Shown: positions 53,377 through 64,000, counted from the first letter of the stretch. The stretch: 64,000 nt of DNA from Pisolithus tinctorius (GCA_024663395.1 JANFAH010000021.1:1168662-1232661), one strand, 5' to 3'. A program made the numbers and translations. Notes: a model not told the origin generated them from the letters alone.

Positions 53377-54370
53377 TTGGATGAAACTAATCAGTCGCTG
53401 AACAACATTGCTGAACAATATCAGCTCCCCTACTTTCAAGACCGTTATTTAGAATTTCTTCAATCCCATTCCCTTGACCTCCAGTTTGACGTTTGTACTT
53501 TCGATCATATTGCTGTGTGGCATAAGCTCCGTGTTCAGCTGCACTCCACATTCCGCGATTCTATGATTCTTCCGAGTCAAGTTGTTCGGGCATTGTGCCC
53601 CTCTCAGGATTTCCCGTATGGATGCTATGACGTTGTTTTAATCAGCCCCTCAAATGACAGTGCGTAGCTTTCACATGTGCGTTGATCTGTATTAATACGT
53701 GTACCGCGTACAGCTGCCAGTTATGTTGCACAAGTTCGCACTATTTTCCAGCCTCGTGCACGTCCACGCTCCAAGGTCGAAACCCCTCCGTATCTCAACC
53801 ATCCCCTCGTTTATCTACAGCCCTTCCGTGTTATTGCCACCCCGCAGCAGCAACCTGAGCTGCAGATGTGGACCCTGGAAAGGTGCTTCTCCCATACGGA
53901 GGAAGGTGGAGAGACGCGAGAGGGACTGGTCGTGCCCATTACTTGGATCTCACATGCGCTAGAGCTTGTCCCCGTTTTTGGTTCTGAAAAGGTGCCACCT
54001 AGCATATCATCCGCTACATCACAAGAGCTTTACCACCGTTTTTTCCTCAATCACTTCGCAGACAAAGAGATATTCAACGCATTCCACGGGGGGGGCTCAT
54101 TTTGTTAGTAATTCTGATGGGGTAGCGTAGTAGGTACACTATGATGTATTAGAATCCTACAAACCATGATCAGTTTGACTGCATCTGGATAAGATCACTG
54201 TCATAATCATAGTAATCGTTATCACTAGTACCATTATCATGTTAGGTAGACGATCTCCATCCTCCAGACGGACTTTCAACCAATCAGATGCGTTTCTCAC
54301 ATGGAACGTAAGTATCGTAAATGATTAGGCGCCAGTAATCCAAGCGGCCCGCTTGTTCAAACTGCAGATG

Positions 54371-54430
54371 AGGCACGAAATATTTCAAGGTACACATACG
54401 GGCGAAGCAGGATCAAAACTAATAAGAATA
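54371..54430. other. 60-bp spacer at the centre of the transposon palindrome
   Basis: Unique sequence between the left copy's end (TGCAGATG) and the right copy's beginning (CATCTGCA). It starts with AGGC, the candidate target duplication of the left copy. Confidence 0.85.
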
Positions 54431-54692
54431 CATCTGCAGTTTGAACAAGCGGGCCGCTTGGATTACCAGCGCCTAATCATTTACGATACTTACGTTCCAT
54501 GTGAGAAACGCATCTGATTGGTCGAAAGTCCGTCTGGAGGACGGAGATCGTCTACCTAACATGATAATGGTACTAGTGATAACGATTACTATGATTATGA
54601 CAGTGATCTTATCCAGATGCAGTCAAACTGATCATGGTTTGTAGGATTCTAATACATCATAGTGTACCTACTACGCTACCCCATCAGAATTA

Positions 54693-57600
54693 CTAACAAA
54701 ATGAGCCCCCCCCATGGAATGCATTGAATATCTCTTTGTCTGCGAAGTGATTGAGGAAAAAACGGTGGTAAAGCTCTTGTGATGTAGCGGATGATATGCT
54801 AGGTGGCACCTTTTCAGAACCAAAAACGGGGACAAGCTCTAGTGCATGTGAGATCCAAGTAATGGGCACGACCAGTCCCTCTCGCGTCTCTCCACCTTCC
54901 TCCGTATGGGAGAAGCACCTTTCCAGGGTCCACATCTGCAGCTCAGGTTGCTGCTGCGGGGTGGCAATAACACGGAAGGGCTGTAGATAAACGAGGGGAT
55001 GGTTGAGATACGGAGGGGTTTCGACCTTGGAGCGTGGACGTGCACAAGGCTGGAAAATAGTGCGAACTTGTGCAACATAACTGGCAGCTGTACGCGGTAC
55101 ACGTATTAATACAGATCAACGCACATGTGAAAGCTACGCACTGTCATTTGAGGGGCTGATTAAAACAACGTCATAGCATCCATACGGGAAATCCTGAGAG
55201 GGGCACAATGCCCGAACAACTTGACTCGGAAGAATCATAGAATCGCGGAATGTGGAGTGCAGCTGAATGCGGAGCTTATGCCACACAGCAATATGATCGA
55301 AAGTACAAACGTCAAACTGGAGGTCAAGGGAATGGGATTGAAGAAATTCTAAATAACGGTCTTGAAAGTAGGGGAGCTGATATTGTTCAGCAATGTTGTT
55401 CAGCGACTGATTAGTTTCATCCGAGCGTGACATGACGTGGAGGGCGGTTTGAGTATGATTGGCAAGAATGCCATCAGCAAAGTAATTGCGGACCGGGCGG
55501 GGACCATGGAGTTGCCATTGCTCCTCAGGTAGGACACGCCCTACCCATGCGAACGTTGGATCTGTTGCAGCGATTTCTTCCTCTTCCATGGAAACAGCAT
55601 TGATGAGGGGTATGTTACTCGAGCGTATCAACGAGTATACATCAAACTGCTGCATAGATTCTTCGCGATTGAGTAATCGGACGACTTGTTCCACGAAGTC
55701 TTTATTCTTGTTAGTACGTTCGAATGGACGCTTGCAGTGGGTGATAAGAAGGCGTTCGCTGACGTCTGCAGTATATTGTATTAGTCCACTGTTATTACGA
55801 ATCGCCGCTGCGAAGCTGTGAAAAAGCTCCAACTTCGGAATGTGGAAGTCATTTTTGGTACCAGCTGATCTTGTCTTTCTGGCGTTCGCCTCGATAATGG
55901 CATCCTTGTGCGCATGGAATTCCTGCAGCGATGATTCCATTTCCTTCACGGAAATGTCTGTGTGTATGGGACTCTGTGCCTGGTATATGAAACTGATAAT
56001 AGCACGTATGGCACGGAGGAACCGTGGGGGTACACAACCGGCGATCATGGGAACAATGGTACGCTGGATGTCGCGGTGTTCTCTGCCCGTCATTTGCTTG
56101 ATGTGTGAAACACCACCCGCAAAGTGCCTCACCGCAACGCGTTTGTGGTGACACTTGAATCGCGCATCGAGGTCGTCCTCAAGTAACTCTCTACACCATG
56201 AAAGGACATGGTCGAAGAAAAACTTGTGGCATGTATGAAGGATTTCGGGCAGAAGGAAGATGGAGGGGTCCGCAAACGGCCAGTTTCTCCAAAATGGAAG
56301 GTGGACACCGCTAAGCTGTATTGTCTTCGCCTCTCTTTGAAAGCGGCTCAGATTATTCCACGGGTGAGTACCCCGAGCGACTTGTTCGATGCGCTGGAGA
56401 GTGAGATCGCCTGTACGAGATGAATGGGAGTGACTGTCGCCGAACTGCTTATGGGTTGCTTCCGTGACAGGGGAAGCGCTTTTGGAGACACATGCGATCA
56501 TTAGCTGTTCAGGGAGGTCAGCGGTCCATGCCACTAGTGGCGTGAAACAATAGCGTCGGTATCCATGGGGGTCCGGCATCATGGTTCCAATCTCTGCAAC
56601 ACGTTTCAGGCCCGCGGTGACGATATCAACACATTTGTGCCAGACACACGTTTGCAGGATCGTTTGGTTTCCCTTAGGGACATCAAACTTCGGTATCGGC
56701 ATGAACGCGACACATCTCCATGAATGTGAGGTGGCTGCCATGCGGATGTTCCCTGGAATATTGCCAATACTGATTAAGAGGGGATGCATTTCTAGTCCTC
56801 CGGTCATCCTTGTCACAGGAGTCTTGTCGGATGCGGCGAGAATAGGTACGATTGTGGCACCCTCCGGAAGGGAATCCTAACAGAAGACCATTGTTAGTTT
56901 CCGTAGTGAAGTTGTATCGCTCTATGAACATACTTGGATGCGATGGGCTTCGCGTGCTGAGAACCATTCACCGTACTCCCGTCCAAGAGCATTGGTGATC
57001 AGAATAGGATCAAACATCATATCGGCACCAAAGATAGGGTTTCCAAACAAGGACCTTGTGACCTCCTCTGCATCACGCCAAATCAGCTGTATAGAATCAG
57101 TTGTTTTGTAACCTTCGACTTCTAGAACGGTACTCCGCCACTTTGGCCCTGAGGGAAGGGTATCCATCCACCCGAGCAATTCTTCTACTGAAGTAAAGGA
57201 TGGCCGGGGATTATCATGGAACTAAGGAAAATAAGTGAGATATGGTTTATTGAGGTAAAACCGGTAGTACCCAGGGCAAAGCGAGGAATCTCTTGATCTG
57301 AGTTTGTGTAAGGTTCTCCACGAGAAACTTGGCTAAAGACCATTCTGCCCGAGACTGAAATGGATAGTACACATTGATCTCTCGCTCTTGCTTTAAAGGA
57401 CCATCGTGAAACTGCTCAAATGTATTTGGTTCATTCCCGAAAGTATACCCTGATCGTTCGTGGTACCTAGCCCTTGAGTGCGAAGATTGACCAAATGAAG
57501 CTAGACGAGCATCTTGTGCTGTCGAGGAATGAAATGGAACGAGTGGATAACACGTCCTGATATGCTGGATCAACATATCATGGGTCTCGAAGAACACTTC

Positions 57601-57737
57601 GCAAGCTACGTTTGGACACCGATATCTAGAACTCTTGTAAGTAGAAACTGAGTCAATATCGTCGATACTAACCTTCCAGGATTCGGAACTTCCGAGATAT
57701 GAGCCAGTTCTGGCGGTATGTATCCTGTATCTGTCAT
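54693..57737 (-). CDS. Plavaka-like transposase, right copy, apparently intact
   Basis: Catalyses cut-and-paste transposition; family known from fungal genomes, RNase H-fold. Start MTDTGYIPPEL at 57,735-57,737; a 47-nt intron leads to the zinc finger RCPNVACEVFFETHDMLIQH. Next exon about 57,280-57,600 with EREINVYYPFQSRAEW. Then PSFTSVEELLGWMDTLPSGP and WRSTVLEVEGYKTTD. The long exon 55,134-56,870 has GGLEMHPLLISIGNIPGNIR, DPHGYRRYCFTPLVAWTADL, ASPVTEATHKQFGD, CHKFFFDHVLSWC, RHFAGGVSHIKQMTGREHRD and RFLRAIRAIISFIYQAQSP, all familiar Plavaka landmarks. A last exon (54,693 to about 55,070) ends FFLNHFADKEIFNAF before the stop. Acidic catalytic residues were not assigned. I see no frame break, so this copy may be active. 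Confidence 0.8.
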
Positions 57738-58794
57738 TGTAACTCGAAGACAGGCAGACTCCGTGACCAGTCCGTGGCTCATGAGTGTAGAAATTTTGCT
57801 AAGTCCTTCAAACTCCGACCAACTTGCACCTCTGCAATTGCCCACCAGAGCCAGCCGCAGATCGAGGAAGTACTGCCTCTTATGATTCAAGCTGAACCCC
57901 CCACGACTCCTGTATCAATGCGATCCAGTTTTCGCAAACCCCTTGGGTCCTCCCCATGTAGCACTCAGCCCTCATCACCTCTTTCATGCAGCGCTTATCC
58001 GGCCCCACTCAGCAGTCAACTTTCCTCCCCCCCGCCCTCAAGCGTTGCTCCATCGTCGCCTGGCGGCCCCAAGGACACTCCCAACGCCACTATGGCTCCA
58101 GAGAGAACCACAGGGAGGGGTCCACAGACTGCAAGGATTGCTCGCATAAAGTTTTCACCTTATCCCAAGCCGGACATTGGGGAGGCTTTGGAGCTCCGCT
58201 TTGCGAGGAAGTCCCTGAGAGGAGGAGCAGGAGTTATTCACCCGAACGATGCTAGAGATGTATTACTTCCTTGCTCTTTCTAACATCATGGAATCCTAAT
58301 TCATTGCCTCACAGGGGAAATTCCTTTTTCGCAACGGTATCAAGGACCTTCCAGACGTGGCGATAAAAGAGGCGGTCTTGATGAAACATGCAGGTCGCGA
58401 GACTAGGCGCTATCGAGCGCTGTCCTCAGCCTGGGAGCTCAGGGAAGCTGAGCACTACAGCAATTTTATGAAATATATCTATCAAGCCGACCGTAAGAAG
58501 TATGGGGAGTATCTGGGGGATGGACAAGGTGATGTGGATCTGGATCATGCGGCGGAAATAGACGATGCGGAGAACTTCCTAGCCTTCGGCCGTGAGGCAT
58601 ACAACGAGGATATTATGACGTTTCAGACTACGAACACCCAGCTCGATCAACTTGAAGAGGAAGTGCAATGCCGTGTTCACGACTCGTCAAGCGAGTTCGA
58701 TGGCTCATCAGATTGCGATGCCAGTGACAGATATGCGGAGTCGGGTGTGAATGACAGCAAGGATGGCCTTATGGGTCCAGTAGATAGCACATAA
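57699..58794 (+). CDS. Transposon middle gene, right copy, unknown function
   Basis: Exons 57,699-58,259 and 58,315-58,794 with a 55-nt intron; both lengths are multiples of three and the join is phase 0, giving DARD followed by GKFLFRNGIKDLPDV. The N-terminal half is Ser/Pro-rich with a basic patch. The C-terminal half is helical and charged (SSAWELREAEHYSNFMKYIY) and ends Asp/Ser-rich. Its 5' end overlaps the first transposase exon antisense (57,699-57,737), so the two genes share a bidirectional start region. Protein identical to the left copy. Function unknown. Confidence 0.55.
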
Positions 58795-59004
58795 CTGATG
58801 ACTCGGAAATGAAAGGTGAGGCCTGCACACTTTATTTATGAACATTAGCTGATCGCCTTGCAGTAGCTCTGCCGTTCACCTACTCGAAAATGTGGCTATG
58901 TAGTGCCCCAAATGTATTATTTCCCCTCCATTTGATATATGATGATCAACGATATCTCGTGTGCCTCAATCCGGTTTCTTCCCTCTTCCGTCGCTCCCAC
59001 CACC

Positions 59005-60454
59005 ATGGATTGGCCAGTTTTTCAGAGACGAGGTAAGCTTTGATAGACCCCACCAATTCACTAACTAACGAACGTTCTATCACAGGGATACTTGGAAGTG
59101 ACTGGCCAGGGCGAAGGAAGTCGCGATGGTCTTGACACCAGCCACCATGTTCCCTCAGAGCTCGACACTCGAACCAATTGTTACAACGTTAGCACGATAA
59201 ATACCACGTATCATCCCCCATCGACAACCATCTATCATCCCCCGTCAGCGAACGTCTATCACCCGCCGTCGAATCATCCCCGTCAGTGAACGTCTATCAC
59301 CCGCCGTCGATGGATATCAGCTATCCTCCCGCATCTCTGTTCGATCCATCGTTGATCTTCGCACCTCGTGAGATCGAACAACTTACCAAAAACCCACGTC
59401 ACCCGGAACTGGTGATTTCCACCCGCAGCACACAGTCACGGATGCCACATGACAGAGTATTTTCTGCTCACGTTGCGATGGCAGGGGACAGGCCAACCGG
59501 CGGGGGGGAAGTTGCCAGAGGTGAGGAATTGGACTGTATTCACATCGTCCCGGATAGGGAACGACCAGTTTCAAAACTCCACCCGGCCGACCAAGCACGT
59601 CCGTTGACCCGTCCTCCCACCCGACGACTCCCCTGCAGCCACACCCCGACGTTAGTCCCCATCGATCTCCAGCCAACCGCAACTATGCATATCCCTGACT
59701 ACGTCGTGAAGCGCTTCAAGGACGAAGCCAAGAAAGAACTTCGTCGATACTTCATGATGGAGCGACCAATACGGACGACTGCCGATTCCAAGTACATCAA
59801 AGACTTAGCGATTCGTCTTGCGGAAGCATATTCGGGTCCTCAGGCAGTGAGTACCGGATACCAGGTACGACTCATTACTAACACGAATAGGAGCTTGGTT
59901 GGATTCAAAGAAAAACATGAAGACATTCCGCGATAAGGCAAGACATACGCTTCACAAGGTCACCAGTACGTTCAAGACCGTCGCTCGATTAACTCTCAAG
60001 GACTCGTATAATTTGCGCGTGCCCATTGATGTGCCACATACGACTTGGATCGCTGAGACATGGAGAACCAGTGTGGAACCCCTCCTCGTCGGATGGGATT
60101 TGTCGACGAAGAAGTCTGGTACGTCTTTCCCCATGTGCCTTTATGGTGGACTAATGTTTTTGGTAGCTTCCAACAGGACAAACGGTGTCCGGCTTCTTCA
60201 ACTGCTGCGCCGTGAGCACCATCATTCACGAAGCCATATTCTCGCCTTGTCGCAAACTGTCGTCCGTCATCCCCCCCGACACTGAAAATCTCGATCGTCT
60301 TATCGCCTTCACCGTCACCATCATTCGGTGGGGGCTCACAAACCTCGTCAGGGGCCGTGAGGCCGAGTTCGAGGCAGATACATACGAACCTCACTACAAT
60401 AATGCCCTCCGACGTATTCAGGTCCTTAGGAGCGAGGACCTATTACTACACTAA
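59005..60454 (+). pseudogene. Transposon accessory gene, right copy, frameshifted
   Basis: Counterpart of the intact gene at 36,791-38,323. Single-base losses break it: a C in the run after CCGTCGAATCATCC (about 59,279) ends the frame at 59,289; two losses near 60,103-60,117 shift the third exon; another near 60,437 gives an early stop after VLRSED. Compensating indels near 59,560-59,640 rewrite a short stretch. Several of these are in homopolymer runs. Confidence 0.7.
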
Positions 60455-60748
60455 AACCGTTTCTCAGAATCTACTGCTAGCATTTTGGCGTGTGGAAGGG
60501 AACTCGTAGAACACTATTCACAGTGTAACATAAGCTCGGTAACGATCTATGACTAGTACTACACATGATAATCAGTGTTCTTGTCTCCATAGTCAACATT
60601 GATAAGATGACATCGGCGCTGGGATCTCGATAAGGCCGTGTGTAAATAGGCCGTACACTTCTCATAATTCACAAGCGAGCTAAATGGAGAAGAATTCTAA
60701 ACGGGGGAGTGTATAACCTGCTCACTTGCTCGCGTAGTTTTGCAGATG

Positions 60749-61150
60749 TATTAGAACAGCTGTCATAACGTCCTCAACGTCTGAACATGCGGTCCTTCCA
60801 CTCGAACCGATTCCTTTGAAGTGGCAGTACCCGATAGGATCTTCCTTAACGACTACTCGCATTCCCAGACAGATAGTCTGTGTTAATGTAAGGTAGTGGA
60901 AAGAGTCGTATGACCCTTTTTATGCGATAAAGACCAGACACGAAAATGCAAAGGTACCATTAAGCACGGTTAAGAACGAACAGAATTAACATAGAGAAGT
61001 GAACACATCTCGTTATAGGCTGTCCATCACCTATGTATTATTAGCGCTTCAGGCTTCAGCATCGGGCCGAATCCTTATAGGACATACGATGCAAGGAAGT
61101 ATCACTCAATTTCCCGTTTGTATATCACCATGTTACACAGTCAAATACAC
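60749..61150. other. Flank between transposon complex and copy C
   Basis: AT-leaning unique sequence with no open frame of note and no recognised RNA gene. Confidence 0.5.
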
Positions 61151-62482
61151 GTTGGCGACGTGAGCTGCGAGGAATTCCCGAGAGGGCGATTTTGCTAGCT
61201 GTCCCAGTTCATCGTGGTGGAAGGTAGAAGTGTCCAGGGTCGTTCACCAAGCCAAGCCTTGTCGTTTGTCCCTGCAAAGCTTCAAGCTGCTTTGGACTCC
61301 TCTCAGCCATGAAGAGGTTCACCCAGGAAATGGAGAAAGTAGTTTCCCCTCCTCCAGCTCTGCGCTCGAAGCGTCCATTTTCCCGACTAAATTATTTTGA
61401 TGTTGACTGCACGAAGGGGGACGTTGTGGGAGTAGCAAGATCGGCAATTTCAACAAAGACACGGTGGGAGTACCATGTCCTTCAAAGGAAATCGACAAGG
61501 TGGCAGGTGGCGGCCAAAATTAAAAAATTTGGAACGTGGCGTGGAGGAAACTTGGCTACCCTTCGCAGATCTTCGACGAGCAGAGAACCGTACGGACGAC
61601 CGCCGCAGAAAATTAATTGACAGCTTGCCTGTTGCAAAATACGCAGAAGAATTGACTGTATTGTCGTTGTTAAAAGACGAGGTTCATTATGAGAGCCACT
61701 GGCATTCGCCATGGCGGAGTTCGAGCGAGGGACCCACATCACTTTTTGCATCAGACCCATTCCCACCTTCTGACGACTTGAATACCCTCCGCCTCTTGCG
61801 ATGGCGGGCTCTGTCGCGACATTCGGGCATTATTTCGTTGGAGCGCAGGCAACAACAACCAAAGATTCTTGGAGACGTTATCGCACACCTCAGATCTGGC
61901 GCCTACCCCAGACACAGAATTTCCGGTCGACCGTCTGCTAGTTTTGCACACGAGAGCCACGTCAGCTCCTTTAATATCAAGAGGGGGTCACCACAACTTG
62001 TCCAGCTTCGATGAGGCCCACAAAGCACCACGGTGGAAAATTCGAGCCGTATCGCTATGGAGCGTAGGTTGGTTTGCCTTGTCGCAAAACTCACTCGACG
62101 CACGCCAAAGCACGTTGGCATCTTCTAATTCTTGACCAAGTTCAAATGGTGACAACGGGAACTGGTTGAGGGGATCGTCGTTTTTGGGGTCGCACAGGTG
62201 CAGTATGACTAGTGAGTGTCTTGGTTCACTCAAACGCACTCCATTCATTTGGAGGCACGATCGGACGAGGATATTGACGCAGCCTCGGTTGACAGACAGC
62301 TTTCTCGCTGGTGGTTATCCCTCGAAAAAAGTTGAAGCGGGCAATTTCTTCTTGACTTTATCTTCTCCTATCACACTAGTGGTCTTGGAAACAGTGTTGA
62401 AGCATTCGAGTTGAGTTGCACTGCAAGATTCATGATGGTGGTGAGCAACTTGCCTGTGGGATTTTGCATACAAGTAACAGCA

Positions 62483-62523
62483 GTGTGACGTGACATGCCC
62501 CTTTTTCGTGTGACAGGTCACGC
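62483..62523. promoter_or_regulatory. Inverted repeat with TGACGTGA arm, copy C (degenerate)
   Basis: GTGTGACGTGACA at 62,483-62,495 and TGTGACAGGTCACGC at 62,509-62,523 pair with one mismatch and a shifted end. The C/T-rich loop CCCCTTTTTC is the same as in A and B. It is 746 bp upstream of the small gene of copy C. Confidence 0.5.
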
Positions 62524-63228
62524 AACATTCTCACCCCCTAGTGTGTTGGGTTTGCATTCGCGACAGAACTGGGAGGATGGTGTAGAACGTGTATATGCAT
62601 TAGCGATGCGTACAGAGAAGGCTACGTTGACGACAATTTTTGTGGTGCAAGTCGCCTTGGTCAGAGGACCCAAAGTGGTGTAACCCACTAGTACCATGAA
62701 GTTCAGCCGCGCTGTTGGTTTAAATTTTTCTTGTGTCATCGATGACAGGATTTAGCGACCTGGTCTCAATCATAGGAAACTTACGATGCGATGGAAGAGA
62801 GTCTATCCCGCTACAGCCCTTTTTGCAGGGTGGTGGTTCCGGACGGATGGCTCCTCAATTCTGGTGACGCGTCCTGCAAGGCTGGCAACGAAATCATCTT
62901 CATTCTGCGCGCGCACGCCTTGGATTGGTGTCCAGGGTTCCCGTGCGAGTGGGATGCTGCCGCGGAGGCAAATGTGTGTTGGCCCAGCGCATGTGGCGAA
63001 TACCAATTCGAATAAGCGCCGCAATAGGTCCCCGTTTCTGGATCTCAATGTCAACCCTGGCGGAGTCTACGACATGGACCATTGACTCAATTCATCCCGT
63101 TTTTTTTGCCTTCTGTTGTGTATTTTGAACCCCGTTTTAATATTTAAGCTCTGGATCGCAGCCCAGGGTCCCTGTCTTCTTTTCTTCCTTTCACCCTCTT
63201 CACTCTGCAATCTTTCCTGCGGTACATG

Positions 63229-63712
63229 ATGGACTCGGGAAAACTACCAAACTACAAATCGTCATACTTGTTCAGGTTCCACCCTTACGCGAGGGTGAAG
63301 CCCTCTGCCCGCGAGAGAGTGATGGTAAGTGGCAGTGTCTGCGAAACTCGTCAGTTCGGAGTGTTCACGGTGACTAGGCTGTTCTGTACACCTCTGACGA
63401 CAATGACTTTTTTTCTGAGGACCAACGCTTTATTCCATCGTATCGAACCGCCGTCTCGGACCCCGTGAGGCCTTCGTGACATTCCCAAGTTTTTTTTTTT
63501 GATCTTTGCTCCAGAATCCGTCTACTGTCATCGCTCCGAACCTGGATGACGTTGTCAACCTCACGGGCTCTGTCGATGCGCCCCGACGGAAGTTGAGCAT
63601 GTCCACCCTAGTGGTAGTAAGTACAACTACTTTCATCACAGAACGAGGTTCATCGTGAATCACATAGGACCTGGCGCTGTTGATGTGTCGCAAGCCATCC
63701 CCTACCGACTGA
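63229..63712 (+). CDS. Small four-exon gene of unknown function, copy C (109 aa)
   Basis: Exons 63,229-63,324, 63,378-63,464, 63,515-63,616 and 63,668-63,712: again 96/87/102/45 nt, phase 0, stop TGA at the same codon. Donors GTAAGT, GTGAGG, GTAAGT; acceptors TAG, CAG, TAG. ATGATG at the start gives one optional extra Met. Compared with copy A, exon 1 has at least eleven silent codon changes against six replacements, most of them Arg/Lys or Ala/Thr. The core SSYLFRFHPY is unchanged. TATTTAAG about 90 bp upstream and a C/T-rich tract make a plausible promoter. No domain recognised. Confidence 0.66.
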
Positions 63713-64000
63713 TAGTGAGCACGGAGGGTTAATCACAGCTTCAGCAACGACTATCCCGTATAACTTTGTGACCTCTATCTTAATTACACTTCCCTCCTCT
63801 CCTTCGTTGACCTTCGTGCGCCTAACACCAGCAGGTCTTCGGACACGTTATGTATAATATCTAGTATATGGGAACATATGAACTACAGGTTAATATGAAC
63901 GTCACTATCATCCGAGAAACTGGTTCTCGGCTTATTGGGGATTGAGACGTACTGTACTGCACACTCGAAGGTCAGTCTGCTTACTGCGAACTTGATCCCC

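Larger units (their letters stand above)
39591..54108 (+). pseudogene. Plavaka-like transposase, left copy, split by LTR retrotransposon
   Basis: Same gene as 54,693-57,737. Reading is open from the zinc finger (CPNVACEVFFETHDMLIQH, 39,730s) through the long exon 40,512-41,903, where the frame enters the LTR after QTALHV. The rest resumes at 53,377 (ETNQSLNNIAEQY) and continues to the end near 54,108. With 11.5 kb inserted in the coding sequence this copy cannot make full-length transposase unless the insertion is spliced out, which is very unlikely. Confidence 0.82.
36580..54370 (-). mobile_element. Plavaka-like DNA transposon, left copy, interrupted by an LTR retrotransposon
   Basis: Inverted copy of the element at 54,431-60,748. 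Coordinates add up to 97,328 for matching points left of the insertion and 108,801 right of it, so without the 11,473-bp insertion it is also about 6.3 kb. Ends are CATCTGCA (36,580) and TGCAGATG (to 54,370). It carries the accessory gene at 36,791-38,323 (-), the middle gene at 38,534-39,629 (-) and the transposase (+) from about 39,591. The transposase is split by the retrotransposon. Confidence 0.82.
54431..60748 (+). mobile_element. Plavaka-like DNA transposon, right copy, 6,318 bp
   Basis: Begins CATCTGCAGTTTG and ends TTTTGCAGATG, an 8-bp terminal inverted repeat CATCTGCA. Holds the transposase on the minus strand and two genes on the plus strand. Flanks are TA on each side (AGAATA before, TATTAG after); a 4-bp duplication like the AGGC of the left copy is not seen. 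The family assignment rests on the transposase, which resembles Plavaka (CMC/EnSpm-related) proteins of basidiomycetes. Confidence 0.82.
61150..64000. repeat. Segmental duplication copy C, runs off the window
   Basis: Matches copy A from about 18,350 and copy B from about 28,820 onward through the small four-exon gene. Its first part is closest to the piece at 26,280-27,130. Plus-strand frame 61,475-62,014 (179 codons) is not preserved in the other copies and is not called. A minus-strand frame at 61,988-62,248 shares VLWRASSEFCD with copy B. If collinearity holds, FRE and MFS counterparts should lie beyond 64,000. Confidence 0.8.

Noticed and set aside
54431..60748. Possible CRISPR-like or tandem array in the YHPPS repeat of the accessory gene
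   Set aside because: Only a short coding repeat of 24-27 nt units, not an array.
61475..62014. 179-codon plus-strand ORF in copy C
   Set aside because: The same sequence in the related piece at 26,280-27,130 and in copies A and B is full of frame changes; no protein conservation.

Overview
The window is nuclear DNA of a filamentous fungus, most likely an agaricomycete-type basidiomycete. Genes are dense with short GT-AG introns of about 45-60 nt. The single-copy genes are typical fungal ones (NCS1 permease, MOB4/phocein, amidase, SMYD-like methyltransferase, fimbrin), and the mobile DNA (a Plavaka-type DNA transposon and a Ty3-type LTR element) is common in mushrooms.

Layout. 1-15.3 kb is an ordinary gene region: NCS1 purine-cytosine permease (-), MOB4/phocein (+), amidase (-), SMYD-like SET/MYND protein (-), a weakly supported hypothetical gene (-), and fimbrin (-). 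15.6-36.1 kb is an old segmental duplication. Copy A (15.6-26.2 kb) and copy B (27.2-36.1 kb) carry the same series in the same order: degenerate ORFs, a conserved 14-bp inverted repeat, a small four-exon gene of unknown function, a broken ferric-reductase remnant, an intact DHA1-type MFS transporter, and a tail. A short piece of the same family lies at 26.3-27.1 kb. A further copy C occupies 61.2-64.0 kb and runs off the window end.

36,580-60,748 is a mobile-element complex that sits between copies B and C. Two copies of a 6.3-kb Plavaka-like transposon face each other as a giant palindrome with a 60-bp spacer. The left copy has been split by an 11,469-bp Ty3-type retrotransposon with two almost identical 1,839-bp LTRs and a visible 4-bp target duplication. 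The left copy keeps an intact accessory gene but a broken transposase. The right copy keeps an intact-looking transposase but a frameshifted accessory gene.

The observations I think most deserve follow-up are: (1) a three-member family of about 109-aa proteins with exactly conserved exon lengths (96/87/102/45 nt) and no indels, surrounded by decayed sequence; (2) a palindromic motif with core CAACTCGTCGACGAGTTG, repeated through the LTRs, gag and pol of the retrotransposon; (3) a 185-codon ORF lying in the U3 of the LTR together with a cluster of TGAGT(A/C)A sites upstream of the LTR TATA box; (4) a conserved inverted repeat with TGACGTGA arms upstream of each small gene; (5) a local inversion in copy B bounded by 9-bp inverted repeats.
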